Positions 19,113-27,756 of a stretch of DNA of 64,000 nucleotides are shown one piece after another. The position numbers and the translations under genes are program-made. The notes below the pieces were generated by a model, which saw only the letters and a list, made by a program, of their open reading frames with translations, was not told where the DNA came from and ran no database searches. This DNA is from Algorimicrobium hallyeonense. Lineage in GTDB: Bacteria; Bacteroidota; Bacteroidia; Flavobacteriales; Flavobacteriaceae. The DNA lies in contig NZ_JBHSLA010000004.1 in NCBI RefSeq assembly GCF_042657385.1, positions 124,001-188,000 on the forward strand. The letters are read 5' to 3'. Every line of letters starts with the position of its first letter. Position 1 is the stretch's first letter.

Positions 19113-19499
19113 TTAAAGCGTATCAATAACCGATTTCAATTTATTGGTTATTTCTTCGGCAATCCCCTTTAAATCATCATTTTCTACAGCTTGCATGCTA
19201 GCCATAGGATTTACGGCGGAAACTTCAATATCGCCAGATTCCAACCTCTGTACAATAACATTACAAGGTAACATGGTGCCAATCTTATTTTCTGCCAATA
19301 GTGCTTTATGCGCATACGTTGGATGACATGCTCCCAAAATTTTGTAGTCGTTAAAATTGACATCCAGTTTCTTTTTAAGCGTTGCTTTAATATCAATTTC
19401 CGTTAAAACGCCAAAGCCTTCCGTTTTGAGTGCTTCTGTTACGTTTTCTATAGCGTCGTTAAAATTTCCTTTTACTGTTTTGTTAAAATAATACGTCAT
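19113..19499 (-). CDS. DUF302 domain protein
   Basis: A 128-residue small protein made wholly of a DUF302 domain: MTYYFNKTVKGNFNDAIENV, then TEIDIKATLKKKLD, the conserved LGACHPTYAHKALL segment, MLPCNVIVQ and the terminal VSAVNPMASM. Members occur widely next to metal or redox stress genes; the fold is known but no activity is agreed. No signal peptide is present, so it is cytoplasmic. It lies 71 bp after the TolC-type channel gene on the same strand and so is part of the metal operon. A half-copy of the palindromic repeat (AACTAACAGGTC, 19534-19545) lies just upstream. Confidence 0.8.
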   Translation of the reverse strand: MTYYFNKTVKGNFNDAIENVTEALKTEGFGVLTEIDIKATLKKKLDVNFNDYKILGACHPTYAHKALLAENKIGTMLPCNVIVQRLESGDIEVSAVNPMASMQAVENDDLKGIAEEITNKLKSVIDTL

Positions 19500-19570
19500 A
19501 ATGTGCTGTTTTTAATGTTAATAATATAGTTTAGAACTAACAGGTCTGTTCAATCTTAAAATACGAAAAA

Positions 19571-20845
19571 TTAACTCGTTAAATAATTTATAAGTATCGT
19601 TTGAACGTAATAAGTTTTTATGGACTCTATTTGATTCATTTGAAATTTTAATTGTAATTCCTGAATATCCAAAACATCATTAAAATCAATGGTTCCTGTT
19701 TCATAGCTTTTCACTAAAATCCTTTCAGCATCTTTGGCTTGTTTTAGATTTTTCTCCTGCGTATCGAATTTAATTCGCGACTGATTACGCTGCGAAATGG
19801 CTTTCGACAGTTCCGCTTTTAGCATATTTAAGCGTCCCGCCTTTTGAGATTGTATTTCCTGTTTCCGTAATTCATTTTGCTTGCTTTGTGAGCTGTATTT
19901 TTTATTGAAAATGGGAATAGAAACCGTCAGCATGGGCATTACCATATCTTTATAGGAACTGGTAATCATGGGGCTATTTTCTTGATTAATGTATTCTACA
20001 CCAAAACCTATCATGGGTCCACGTTCTTTTTGGTTTAATAATTCGGACTGTTCCACAGATTGATACAACTTGTCATACTTGAGTAATTCTGGGTTTATAG
20101 ATAAACTATCATAGCTAAACAAATTGTCGCTTTCCGGAATTTTCATGGTTGAAACCACAGACACCTCAACATCGTAGTCCCGATTCAGTAAACTATTCAG
20201 AGCAGCTTGAATACCTGTATGTTGTTGAATTAACACCTCTTTCTCTTGTTGTAATTCGTTTTGTCTAATCTGTAAACGTAAGACATCTACGGCTGATGCT
20301 TTGCCGACTTCTACCGAAGTCAATGCCAATTGTTCATAGGTTTTTAATAAGCTAATATTGGCATCAAGAACGTCTTGCTTGGCGCTTATTTCATACAGTT
20401 GATAATAGAATTGCGACACAGCCAATGCTAATTTCCGTTTGGCTATGGTGATGTCTATATATTGCGCATCAGCCATAGAAGCTGCATAATTTTCTCGTGC
20501 AGTTATAGTTCCAAACCAAGGCAGCATTTGCATAACGGATACCCTAAAGTTTTCCATAGGCATCTCCATTTCAGGTTTCACAGCCATAACGCCCAAATTA
20601 AATTCGGTGTTTGGCAAACTGTTGACTTCGTTTACTTTTTCGGAAGCAATTTGATATTGAAAATCAACCTTTTGAATTTCGGGATTGTTCTCTAGAGCTT
20701 CGTTTATGAGTGTGTTTAACTCTTGAGCACTCATAGAGTGAAAAGTGAAAAGTGAAAAACTACAAATCAAAACAATTCGCAAAGGACAGGTGACTTGCGG
20801 AAAATTAAAAACTGGTATTCGTAATATGTTTATAAACTGTTTCAT
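19571..20845 (-). CDS. TolC-family outer-membrane channel of metal RND efflux (CusC-like)
   Basis: A 424-residue outer-membrane efflux protein. Two OEP repeats of long amphipathic helices are visible (LNTLINEALENNPEIQKV ... ITARENYAASMADAQYIDI; then YDKLYQSVEQSELL ... GTIDFNDVLDIQELQL). It should form the outer-membrane tunnel for the CusA-CusB pair. The N-terminus is odd: the stretch between Met1 and SAQELNTL is encoded by a dispersed repeat plus GTGAAAA units, giving ICSFSLFTFHSMSAQ as the signal region. The start codon overlaps the stop of the four-helix-bundle gene (ATGA), so translation is probably coupled. Confidence 0.85.
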   Translation of the reverse strand: MKQFINILRIPVFNFPQVTCPLRIVLICSFSLFTFHSMSAQELNTLINEALENNPEIQKVDFQYQIASEKVNEVNSLPNTEFNLGVMAVKPEMEMPMENFRVSVMQMLPWFGTITARENYAASMADAQYIDITIAKRKLALAVSQFYYQLYEISAKQDVLDANISLLKTYEQLALTSVEVGKASAVDVLRLQIRQNELQQEKEVLIQQHTGIQAALNSLLNRDYDVEVSVVSTMKIPESDNLFSYDSLSINPELLKYDKLYQSVEQSELLNQKERGPMIGFGVEYINQENSPMITSSYKDMVMPMLTVSIPIFNKKYSSQSKQNELRKQEIQSQKAGRLNMLKAELSKAISQRNQSRIKFDTQEKNLKQAKDAERILVKSYETGTIDFNDVLDIQELQLKFQMNQIESIKTYYVQTILINYLTS

Positions 20846-21201
20846 TTTTGAATGTTTGATTTAGTGGTTTTAATAGAACTTACTAACATGGCAACTAATT
20901 CTTTATTAAAACCAACATGTAATTGATGTGCGTCTTCATGTATATAACCAGTATCTTTCAACAAATCCAACCAATACAATGTTTCATTAGCTTCTTTCAG
21001 TGAAATACTCATTTTATGTACAAAATCGGCCTTGCTTTGAGCAAATTCCGCTTCACGAATTAATGCGCCAATTGCAGTTCCACTTCTCAAAAACTGATTG
21101 CTTAAAACATTTTCTTTTCGCTCATTTACCAATAATTGGGACAACTTTACTACCAAAACTGCAAAGGCATAACTTTTATCTTTTAAAATGCTTTTACTCA
21201 T
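20842..21201 (-). CDS. Four-helix-bundle protein (S23/IVS-encoded family)
   Basis: A 119-residue helical protein with the family's hallmarks: KDKSYAFAVLVVKLSQLL, then the LSNQFLRSGTAIGALIREAE motif, SKADFVHKMSISLKEANET and YWLDLLKDTGYI. This family (PF05635) was first seen encoded in 23S rRNA intervening sequences and is related to the Avd accessory of diversity-generating retroelements. Most Bacteroidota copies are stand-alone genes of unknown role. Here it is wedged between cusA and tolC and overlaps the tolC start by 4 bp. It has no reported metal function, so its place in the operon may come from insertion. Confidence 0.85.
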   Translation of the reverse strand: MSKSILKDKSYAFAVLVVKLSQLLVNERKENVLSNQFLRSGTAIGALIREAEFAQSKADFVHKMSISLKEANETLYWLDLLKDTGYIHEDAHQLHVGFNKELVAMLVSSIKTTKSNIQK

Positions 21202-21210
21202 AACTTTAAA

Positions 21211-21357
21211 CTTTTAGTTTTTCACTTCTCACTTTTCACTTCTCACTTTTCACTCTTCACTTTTAGTTTTTCACTTCTCACTTTTCACTTCTCACTTTTC
21301 ACTTCTCACTTCTCACTTTTCACTTTTCACTCTTCACTTTTAGTTTTTCACTTTCAA
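21211..21357. repeat. Degenerate tandem array of CACTTTTCACTTCT-type units
   Basis: About 145 bp made almost only of TTTTCAC / TTCTCAC heptamers, with a larger unit of about 49 bp (CTTTTAGTTTTTCACTTCTC ...) beginning again near 21260. It fills the gap between cusA and the four-helix-bundle gene and supplies the last codons of cusA (ELKVKN, stop). Confidence 0.85.
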
Positions 21358-24300
21358 CTCCGCCCTCCAGCTATACAATACGGGAACCACAAATAAGGTG
21401 ATTAGTGCAATTAACATGCCTCCAAAACTTGGGATAGCCATCGGAATCATGATGTCACTTCCGCGTCCTGTAGATGTTAAAATGGGTAATAATGCTAAAA
21501 TGGTGGTTGCTGTGGTCATTAAACAGGGTCTGATGCGTTTTTCGCCGGCTTCCACAATAGATGCTCTAATTTCTTTTCTATTTTGTGGCGTATTTCTATC
21601 AAATGTTTGCGTTAAATAAGTCGCCATAACCACACCATCATCAGTTGCAATTCCGAAGAGCGCAATAAACCCAACCCAAACGGCCACACTTAAATTAATT
21701 GGATGCATCTGAAACAAGTCGCGCATATTTTCTCCAGCGACATTGAAGTTTAAAAACCAATCTTGTCCATACAACCAAATCATGATGAATCCACCTGCAA
21801 AGGCAACCGCAATTCCGGTAAACACCATTAAAGACGTGGTTACAGAACGGAATTGGAAGTACAGAATCAAAAAGATAATTGCTAAAGCTAAAGGCACAAC
21901 AACCGATAAGGTTTTTTCGGCTCGCAACTGATTCTCATAGGTTCCTGTGAATTGGTAATTAATCCCTTTAGGTACAATCAATTCACCAGAAGCTATTTTA
22001 CTTTGTATTAAAGCTTGTGCGTTTTCAACAACACTTACTTCTGCAAAACCAGCTTGCTTGTCAAATAATACATAACCGACTAAAAAGGTGTCTTCACTTT
22101 TAATCACTTGTGGACCTTGTTCATAACGAATGCTTGCCAATTCACTTAAAGGAATAGGACTACCTGTTGAAACAGGAATATAAATTTGTTCTAAATCAGA
22201 CGGATTGCCTCGTAATTCTCTTGGATAACGCACACGAACACCATAGCGTTCTCTGCCTTCAACGGTTTGGGTTAGTACCATGCCACCAACTGCGACTTGT
22301 ATTACGTCTTGCACATCTTGAATAGAAATACCATAACGGGCTATTTTTTCTCTGTCAATATCAATTAGCAAATACGGTTTCCCAACAATACGGTCGGCAA
22401 AAACCGCTTCTTTTTTAACACCTTCAGCTTCTTTTAATATCGTTTCTAATTGCACGCCAAAAGCTTCAATTTGTTTTAAGTCTTGTCCTTTTACCTTGAT
22501 TCCCATGGGTGCACGCATGCCTGTTTGAAGCATGACCAATCGGGTTTCAATAGGTTGTAGTTTTGGTGCTGACGTTACGCCTGGTAATTTGGTGACTCTT
22601 ACAATTTCATTCCAAATATCATCAGGTGATGTAATTTCTGGTCGCCAGTTTCGGTAGAATTCACCATCGTTGTCTTCTATTAGTTGAGATTGTTTAACGC
22701 TAGTTGTCACTTCGAGTGATTCTGATTTTTTATCAGAATTGTATCGAGAAGTATTGGGTCTCGATACATCACTCGTGCCTCGTGACACTCGACCTGACGT
22801 CTCCTTGAATCTTTCACTTCCATCGTACGCCAATCGTCCATCGGTCAATTCAAACAAACCATCATCATTCACTTTATAACGCTGACGCTCGCCATCATCA
22901 TTCAGCATATATTCCGGTTTATACTGAATCATGTTTTCATACATCGATAAAGGTGCCGGATCTAAAGCCGATTCGGTTCGTCCTGCTTTACCAACAACGG
23001 TTTCAATTTCTGGAATGCTGGCAACGGCCATATCCAATTGCTGTAACACCCGTTTATTTTCTTCAACTCCAGAATGTGGCATGGAGGTTGGCATCAATAA
23101 GAAAGAACCTTCGTTTAATGATGGCATAAATTCTTTTCCTGTGTTTTTCATGATGAAAAAACCAGCAATTACAATCGCCGTTGGAACAGATAGAAACAAT
23201 AGTTTATTATCTAAACACCATCTTAAAATACGTGTGTAATAACTTCGGAATAACATAAAACCACCCAACAATCCAAAACAAATGACACTTACAAAAATGA
23301 GATTCCAAAAGATGCTTTTATCGACTCCTAATGGTCTCCAATATTCAGCTAAAAGGAACACGATAGCAGCTGCAGAAATGATTATATTAATAATATTTGC
23401 GCGCTTTTCCTCAACTATGTTTTGAAGTTTTAATAGACCTGAAATTCCAAAACCTATCAAAATGATTCCTAACCAATAGCCATAAATAAGACCCATTATT
23501 CCTGTTATTATTAAAGCTGCATGTATAAGGTAACTAAAACGCGTTTTGATGCTTTTTCTTCGGAATAAATAGGCTGCAAAAGGTGGAATTATAAATAAAG
23601 CCACAATAAGGGAAGCGGTTAATGCAAAGGTTTTTGTAAAGGCTAATGGTCTGAATAGTTTGCCTTCGGCTCCAATCATAGTAAACACAGGAATAAAACT
23701 AATAATGGTTGTCATCACGGCCGTTACAATGGCTCCAGAAACTTCCGCTGTAGCGTTGTAAACAATTTGGTTTATTGAACGTTTGTCATTCTGAACAGCG
23801 TGAAGAATCTCACCTTCAGAATCTGCGTCGCTATAATCATTTTTAATTTTTACTTTTTCACTTTTAACTGTTCGCTTTTCACTTTCAACTTCCAAATGCC
23901 TGATGATGTTTTCTGAAAGTATGACACCAACATCCACCATGGTTCCAATAGCAATAGCAATACCTGAAAGTGCCACAATATTGGCATCGACATTGAAGAG
24001 TTTCATGGCGATAAATACCATTAAAACCGCAACGGGTAATAAGCCAGAAATTAAAATAGAAGCGCGAAGGTTAAATACCATAATGATAATCACCAAAATG
24101 GTAATTAAAATCTCTAATGTTAAGGCTTCGTTTAGTGTGCCTAAAGTTTCTTGAATCAGTTCACTCCTATCGTAAAATGGTACAATAGTCAGTTGGGATG
24201 TACTACCATCTGCCAAAACTTTCGATGGCAATCCAGAACTTAATTCGTTGATTTTTTCTTTGACGTTGTTGATAACTTCCATCGGGTTTGCACCATAACG

Positions 24301-25221
24301 TGCCACAACAACGCCTCCAACAACTTCTGCACCTTCCTTATCTAATATGCCGCGTCGTGCTGCAGGCCCTAATGATACCTTACCAATGTCTTTAATTTTT
24401 AGGGATGTGAAATCTTCGGAAGCCACAACAGCATTTTCTATGTCTGCAATAGATTTTACGTAACCCAAACCACGCACTAAATATTCGGCTTGATTGATTT
24501 CTAATGTTTGCGCACCAATGTCTTTGTTACTTTCTTTAACGGCTTTTACAACTTGGTCTAACCCCACATTGTATTGACGCATCAGTTCTGGATTCACATC
24601 TACTTGATATTCTTGAACATAACCACCAATAGAAGCCACTTCAGAAACGCCACTTGCCGACGATAAGGCATATTTTACGTAATAATCTTGAATGCTTCGC
24701 AATTCGTGCAAATCCCAACCACCAGTAACGTTTCCGTTTTTATCACGACCTTCTAATGTGTACCAAAAAATTTGTCCTAAACCTGTGGCGTCTGGACCCA
24801 ACGCTGGATTCACATCTTCGGGTAATAATCCACTAGGTAGGGAATTGAGTTTTTCTAATATTCTGCTTCGGCTCCAATAGAATTCTACGTCTTCTTCGAA
24901 AATGATATAGATACTTGAAAACCCAAACATGGAAGAACTTCTGATGGTTTTTACACCTGAAATTCCCAATAAAGACGTCGTTAAAGGATAGGTAATTTGG
25001 TCTTCAATATCTTGGGGTGAACGCCCTTCCCATTTGGTAAATACAATTTGTTGATTTTCTCCAATATCAGGAATAGCATCTACTGCTACAGGATCGCTTG
25101 GTAAAAACCCAGTATCCCAATTAAAAGGGGCATTCACAGTTCCCCAACCTATAAAAAGGACGAGTAACAGAACAGCGACGAGTTTATTCTCTATTAAAAA
25201 TTTGATGCTTTTATTCAGCAT
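21340..25221 (-). CDS. cusA: Heavy-metal efflux RND pump (CusA/CzcA family)
   Basis: A 1293-residue inner-membrane proton antiporter. The start (MLNKSIKFLIENKLVAVLLL) and signature segments are typical: WEGRSPQDIEDQITYPLT, SSMFGFSSIYIIFEED, the IAIAIGTMVDVGVILSENI helix with its intramembrane acidic residue, PSLNEGSFLLMPTSMP, and C-terminal GIATDDGVVMATYLTQ and GRGSDIMIPMAIPSFGGM. It is longer than E. coli CusA (about 1050) because of an extra membrane region after residue 550 and two in-frame repeat-derived inserts, SEGEILHAVQND and TSDVSRPNTSRYNSDKKSES. It should extrude Cu(I)/Ag(I) or Zn/Co/Cd with the adaptor and TolC genes downstream; the exact metal is unsettled. Confidence 0.92.
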   Translation of the reverse strand: MLNKSIKFLIENKLVAVLLLVLFIGWGTVNAPFNWDTGFLPSDPVAVDAIPDIGENQQIVFTKWEGRSPQDIEDQITYPLTTSLLGISGVKTIRSSSMFGFSSIYIIFEEDVEFYWSRSRILEKLNSLPSGLLPEDVNPALGPDATGLGQIFWYTLEGRDKNGNVTGGWDLHELRSIQDYYVKYALSSASGVSEVASIGGYVQEYQVDVNPELMRQYNVGLDQVVKAVKESNKDIGAQTLEINQAEYLVRGLGYVKSIADIENAVVASEDFTSLKIKDIGKVSLGPAARRGILDKEGAEVVGGVVVARYGANPMEVINNVKEKINELSSGLPSKVLADGSTSQLTIVPFYDRSELIQETLGTLNEALTLEILITILVIIIMVFNLRASILISGLLPVAVLMVFIAMKLFNVDANIVALSGIAIAIGTMVDVGVILSENIIRHLEVESEKRTVKSEKVKIKNDYSDADSEGEILHAVQNDKRSINQIVYNATAEVSGAIVTAVMTTIISFIPVFTMIGAEGKLFRPLAFTKTFALTASLIVALFIIPPFAAYLFRRKSIKTRFSYLIHAALIITGIMGLIYGYWLGIILIGFGISGLLKLQNIVEEKRANIINIIISAAAIVFLLAEYWRPLGVDKSIFWNLIFVSVICFGLLGGFMLFRSYYTRILRWCLDNKLLFLSVPTAIVIAGFFIMKNTGKEFMPSLNEGSFLLMPTSMPHSGVEENKRVLQQLDMAVASIPEIETVVGKAGRTESALDPAPLSMYENMIQYKPEYMLNDDGERQRYKVNDDGLFELTDGRLAYDGSERFKETSGRVSRGTSDVSRPNTSRYNSDKKSESLEVTTSVKQSQLIEDNDGEFYRNWRPEITSPDDIWNEIVRVTKLPGVTSAPKLQPIETRLVMLQTGMRAPMGIKVKGQDLKQIEAFGVQLETILKEAEGVKKEAVFADRIVGKPYLLIDIDREKIARYGISIQDVQDVIQVAVGGMVLTQTVEGRERYGVRVRYPRELRGNPSDLEQIYIPVSTGSPIPLSELASIRYEQGPQVIKSEDTFLVGYVLFDKQAGFAEVSVVENAQALIQSKIASGELIVPKGINYQFTGTYENQLRAEKTLSVVVPLALAIIFLILYFQFRSVTTSLMVFTGIAVAFAGGFIMIWLYGQDWFLNFNVAGENMRDLFQMHPINLSVAVWVGFIALFGIATDDGVVMATYLTQTFDRNTPQNRKEIRASIVEAGEKRIRPCLMTTATTILALLPILTSTGRGSDIMIPMAIPSFGGMLIALITLFVVPVLYSWRAELKVKN
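22705..22796. repeat. Nested-palindrome dispersed repeat inside cusA
   Basis: Contains three stacked inverted pairs: GTCAC...GTGAC at the ends, ATTCTGAT/ATCAGAAT and TATCGAGA/TCTCGATA. Such an element is normally intergenic; here it is read in frame as a Ser/Thr/Arg-rich insert in a periplasmic loop of the pump. Confidence 0.75.
23785..23893. repeat. GTCATTCTGAA-type dispersed repeat plus CTTTTCAC units inside cusA
   Basis: On the plus strand GTCATTCTGAACAGCGTGAA starts the element, followed by GAATCTC, and farther on by TTTTTCACTTTTAACTG-type units. Read on the minus strand it codes for SEKRTVKSEKVKIKND and EGEILHAVQND, a hydrophilic insert in cusA. Confidence 0.75.
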
Positions 25222-25328
25222 GAGTATTGATTATTAAACAGTTAGACATTGATGTTAGAAAAACATCGAACGCAAGAAGTCATCCTAATGAAATGAATCA
25301 CTGGATAACAGGGTTTATTGTTTAAAAA

Positions 25329-25742
25329 TCAAATTAAATAAGTCTCGTCAAGCTTGAAGATTTGCCTGATAACGAGTGGAGGTTCGTATGTTGTATAAGA
25401 AGGAGCTTGGGTGTCAAGATCTTCAAAAAGGTTTAGGTATGTCTGTACAAATGACGCAATAAATACCTGTTGCTCAAAAGAAATTTTGTCAACATGTAAT
25501 TGGAGTTCATCTTGACCATCAACTAGAGTTTGTTCGTTTTTACAACAATCTTTTTTGGTAATCGTACAGCCTTCCGTAGATGGTTTATTCATATCCATAC
25601 CGCAGCCTTTGGCTTTATTAAAAATAGCGGTTTCTACCAAAGTACCACCACAATAATGCATATCAACCGTGAATGACAATGTCGAAAATAACACGACAAA
25701 TGCCATAGCAATAGATAGTATATTATGGAATATTTTTTTCAT
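25329..25742 (-). CDS. HYC_CC_PP family secreted protein
   Basis: A 137-residue protein with an N-terminal signal (MKKIFHNILSIAMAFVVLFS). It shows the three signatures that name the family: HYCGG (residues about 31-35), a double Cys in KDCCKNEQ, and a PP pair in YEPPLVIRQIF near the C-terminus. Additional Cys residues (GCGMD, GCTIT) suggest metal binding in the periplasm. It is first in the minus-strand metal operon, 107 bp upstream of cusA, which is the usual context in Bacteroidota. Function is not established; a copper sensor/chaperone is an inference from the neighbours. Confidence 0.8.
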   Translation of the reverse strand: MKKIFHNILSIAMAFVVLFSTLSFTVDMHYCGGTLVETAIFNKAKGCGMDMNKPSTEGCTITKKDCCKNEQTLVDGQDELQLHVDKISFEQQVFIASFVQTYLNLFEDLDTQAPSYTTYEPPLVIRQIFKLDETYLI

Positions 25743-26074
25743 ACGAATTACGAAGTTACAAAAAATTTATAACTCACTATTTTCTTTAACAGAAGTTTAC
25801 CTATTTTAAAAAAGAAACAACTGGATTTATAAGCACTTTTATATACCTATAGGTTATAATTAATAAAAGCTTACATAAGAAAAAACAATAAAACAAATAC
25901 CAAATATCACTACTGGAGCATGCGATAAAAAGTTCAGGATGCTTTAAATATGACAAGATTACACATCCTAAATAATTAACAATCAACTAAATGCTTTTAA
26001 AAAAATCACAACCTCATACAATGAAATCGGTACTATTTCGTTATTTTACAATAACATATAAAACAGCAATTAAC
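25743..26074. other. Divergent intergenic region
   Basis: Separates the metal operon (-) from the two-domain lipoprotein (+). It must hold the promoters of both, but I see no convincing TAnnTTTG box on either strand. The short open frame at 25801-25986 has low-complexity composition and no support. Confidence 0.4.
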
Positions 26075-26935
26075 ATGAAACCAATCAAATTTAAGCACCA
26101 CATCCTGTTCCTTTTCGGATTAAGCATCATGGCATGGTCTTGTTCATCAGATGATGACAGCAATAACAATCAAAACACCCAAGCACAAATTCAAGCCAAT
26201 GTAACAGCCAATACCTGGATCATTACACGCTTTGTAGATTCTGGAAATGATGAAACCGGTCATTTTTCCTGCTATACCTTTCAATTTGGTGCTAACGGCA
26301 CACTAACAGCAACCAGTAGTAATAATACCTACACAGGAACCTGGAGCATTACAGATAGTAACAGTAATGATGACAGCCAAGACGACCTAGATTTTAACAT
26401 CAACTTCAACCTCATCAATGAATTTGAAGATTTAAATGATGATTGGGACATTATAAGTTATAGCTCAAATTCCGTAGCACTTATAGATATAAGTGGTGGT
26501 AATGGCGGAACCGATTATTTAACGTTTGAGGTGGGCTTTCCAAACAGCAATTGCACATCATCCACACAAACCACCATTCAAGATAATGTGGCAACAGGAA
26601 CCTGGCGAATTACTAATTTCGTGGATTCAGGAACCGATGAAACCACCAATTTTACAGGTTATAATTTCACCTTTAATAGTTCTGGTGTTTTAAATGCCAA
26701 CAATGGCACAACGGATTACAATGGCACCTGGAGTATAACCGATAGTAATAGTAATGATGACAGCCTGGATGATTTAGACTTAAACATCAATTTCAATCTT
26801 ACCAATAATTTTCAAGATTTAAATGACGATTGGGACTTTGTATCACAATCAGCAACCAGAATTGAGTTAATAGATGTAAGTGGCGGAGGTGGCGGAGGTG
26901 GCGGAACCGATTACTTAACATTCGAGAAAAACTAA
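26075..26935 (+). CDS. Two-domain repeat lipoprotein, function unknown
   Basis: The frame is open from 25991, but the ATG at 26075 begins the lipoprotein signal (MKPIKFKHHILFLFGLSIMA then WSC), giving 286 residues. The mature protein is an acidic Ser/Asp/Asn-rich linker and two copies of one domain of roughly 115 residues. Each copy reads TWxITxFVDSGxDET, a GTWSITDSNSNDDS motif, DDLDxNINFNL, DLNDDWD and ends with SGG...GTDYLTFE. The beta-rich pattern resembles lipocalin-like lipoproteins of Bacteroidota, but I cannot assign it. The second copy has a run of eight Gly made by a 9-bp tandem repeat (GGCGGAGGT). Confidence 0.7.
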   Translation: MKPIKFKHHILFLFGLSIMAWSCSSDDDSNNNQNTQAQIQANVTANTWIITRFVDSGNDETGHFSCYTFQFGANGTLTATSSNNTYTGTWSITDSNSNDDSQDDLDFNINFNLINEFEDLNDDWDIISYSSNSVALIDISGGNGGTDYLTFEVGFPNSNCTSSTQTTIQDNVATGTWRITNFVDSGTDETTNFTGYNFTFNSSGVLNANNGTTDYNGTWSITDSNSNDDSLDDLDLNINFNLTNNFQDLNDDWDFVSQSATRIELIDVSGGGGGGGGTDYLTFEKN

Positions 26936-26977
26936 ACCATTAAATTAGGTTCGTTGGTTGTATTTAGATTTTAATTT

Positions 26978-27023
26978 AAATCGCTTTAATATCAAACGTT
27001 TAAGTTTGGGTTTAAAGCGATTT
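26978..27023. terminator. Bidirectional terminator between convergent genes
   Basis: A 12-bp stem (AAATCGCTTTAA / TTAAAGCGATTT) with an inner CAAAC/GTTTG hairpin. It lies between two convergent genes; T-rich sequence follows on both sides. Confidence 0.7.
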
Positions 27024-27058
27024 TCATGTTCATGAATTTCTGGCGTTTATAAGACGTT

Positions 27059-27640
27059 TCAGTTGCTTTTTAAATCCTGAAAATCATCCAAAATAATTTC
27101 ACTGCTTGCGCGTAAAGATCTATTTTCATCTAAATCTGTATATTCAGTAAGTAATGGAATTCCCTTGCAAATAACATCTTGTTTTACAGAAGCATATGAT
27201 GCGCCTTCCTCAACCCAATTACATAAATAATCGCTTAAAACAGCATTGCCTTGATCTGTTAAATACAACACTTCCGTACCACCAAAAATGCTAATAATAT
27301 TAAAAAGGGTTTGCCTAAAATCCCGCAAACTATCCAAATCTTGCAGCTTGTATAAAAACCCATATCTGTAAATAGTAGATACTTTTAGGCAAGATGAATA
27401 AACACCTACAGAAAATGCAAATGGACTATCAAAATAAATAATCTCGGGATAATCTGAATCGGGTAACCAACTATCCGTTTCTTTATCATAAGTGCTTGGC
27501 AAATTATAAGTCCAATTGCCTGTATCTAAAACATAGGCTTTAAAAACACCGTTTTCATAAAACGTCGGTGTTAGGGTATGTTTTAATTGCAAGGCCTTTA
27601 GCTGTTCTAGATATACCTCTTTATTAGCAAGCACAGCCAC
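27059..27640 (-). CDS. Hypothetical protein next to cas1
   Basis: A 193-residue soluble, acidic protein with no signal peptide, membrane helix or motif I recognise. It begins MAVLANKEVYLEQLKALQLK and has an aromatic, beta-rich middle (GNWTYNLPSTYDKETDSWLP, FAFSVGVYSSCLKV) and an acidic end (EIILDDFQDL). A good promoter precedes it (TTG, 21 nt, TATCTTTG; 27725-27756), so it is probably expressed on its own. It is divergent from cas1 with 269 bp between them. Its position beside CRISPR genes is suggestive but could be chance. Confidence 0.6.
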   Translation of the reverse strand: MAVLANKEVYLEQLKALQLKHTLTPTFYENGVFKAYVLDTGNWTYNLPSTYDKETDSWLPDSDYPEIIYFDSPFAFSVGVYSSCLKVSTIYRYGFLYKLQDLDSLRDFRQTLFNIISIFGGTEVLYLTDQGNAVLSDYLCNWVEEGASYASVKQDVICKGIPLLTEYTDLDENRSLRASSEIILDDFQDLKSN

Positions 27641-27724
27641 CTTACTAATCTCTATATTACTAATAGCATGTAGAACGGTACCTATAGTTTAAACATTTTC
27701 AACAATAGCGAAACTTCACAAAGG

Positions 27725-27756
27725 CAAAGATATAAATTTAAGAAAATGCGCTACAA
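27725..27756 (-). promoter_or_regulatory. Promoter of the orphan gene next to cas1
   Basis: On the minus strand TTG (27754-27756) is followed after 21 nt by TATCTTTG (27725-27732), a good match to the Bacteroidota consensus, about 85 bp before the start codon. Confidence 0.6.

Noticed and set aside
25801..25986. 61-residue minus-strand open frame upstream of the metal operon
   Set aside because: Hydrophobic low-complexity product in an AT-rich gap, no promoter or recognised family; probably chance.
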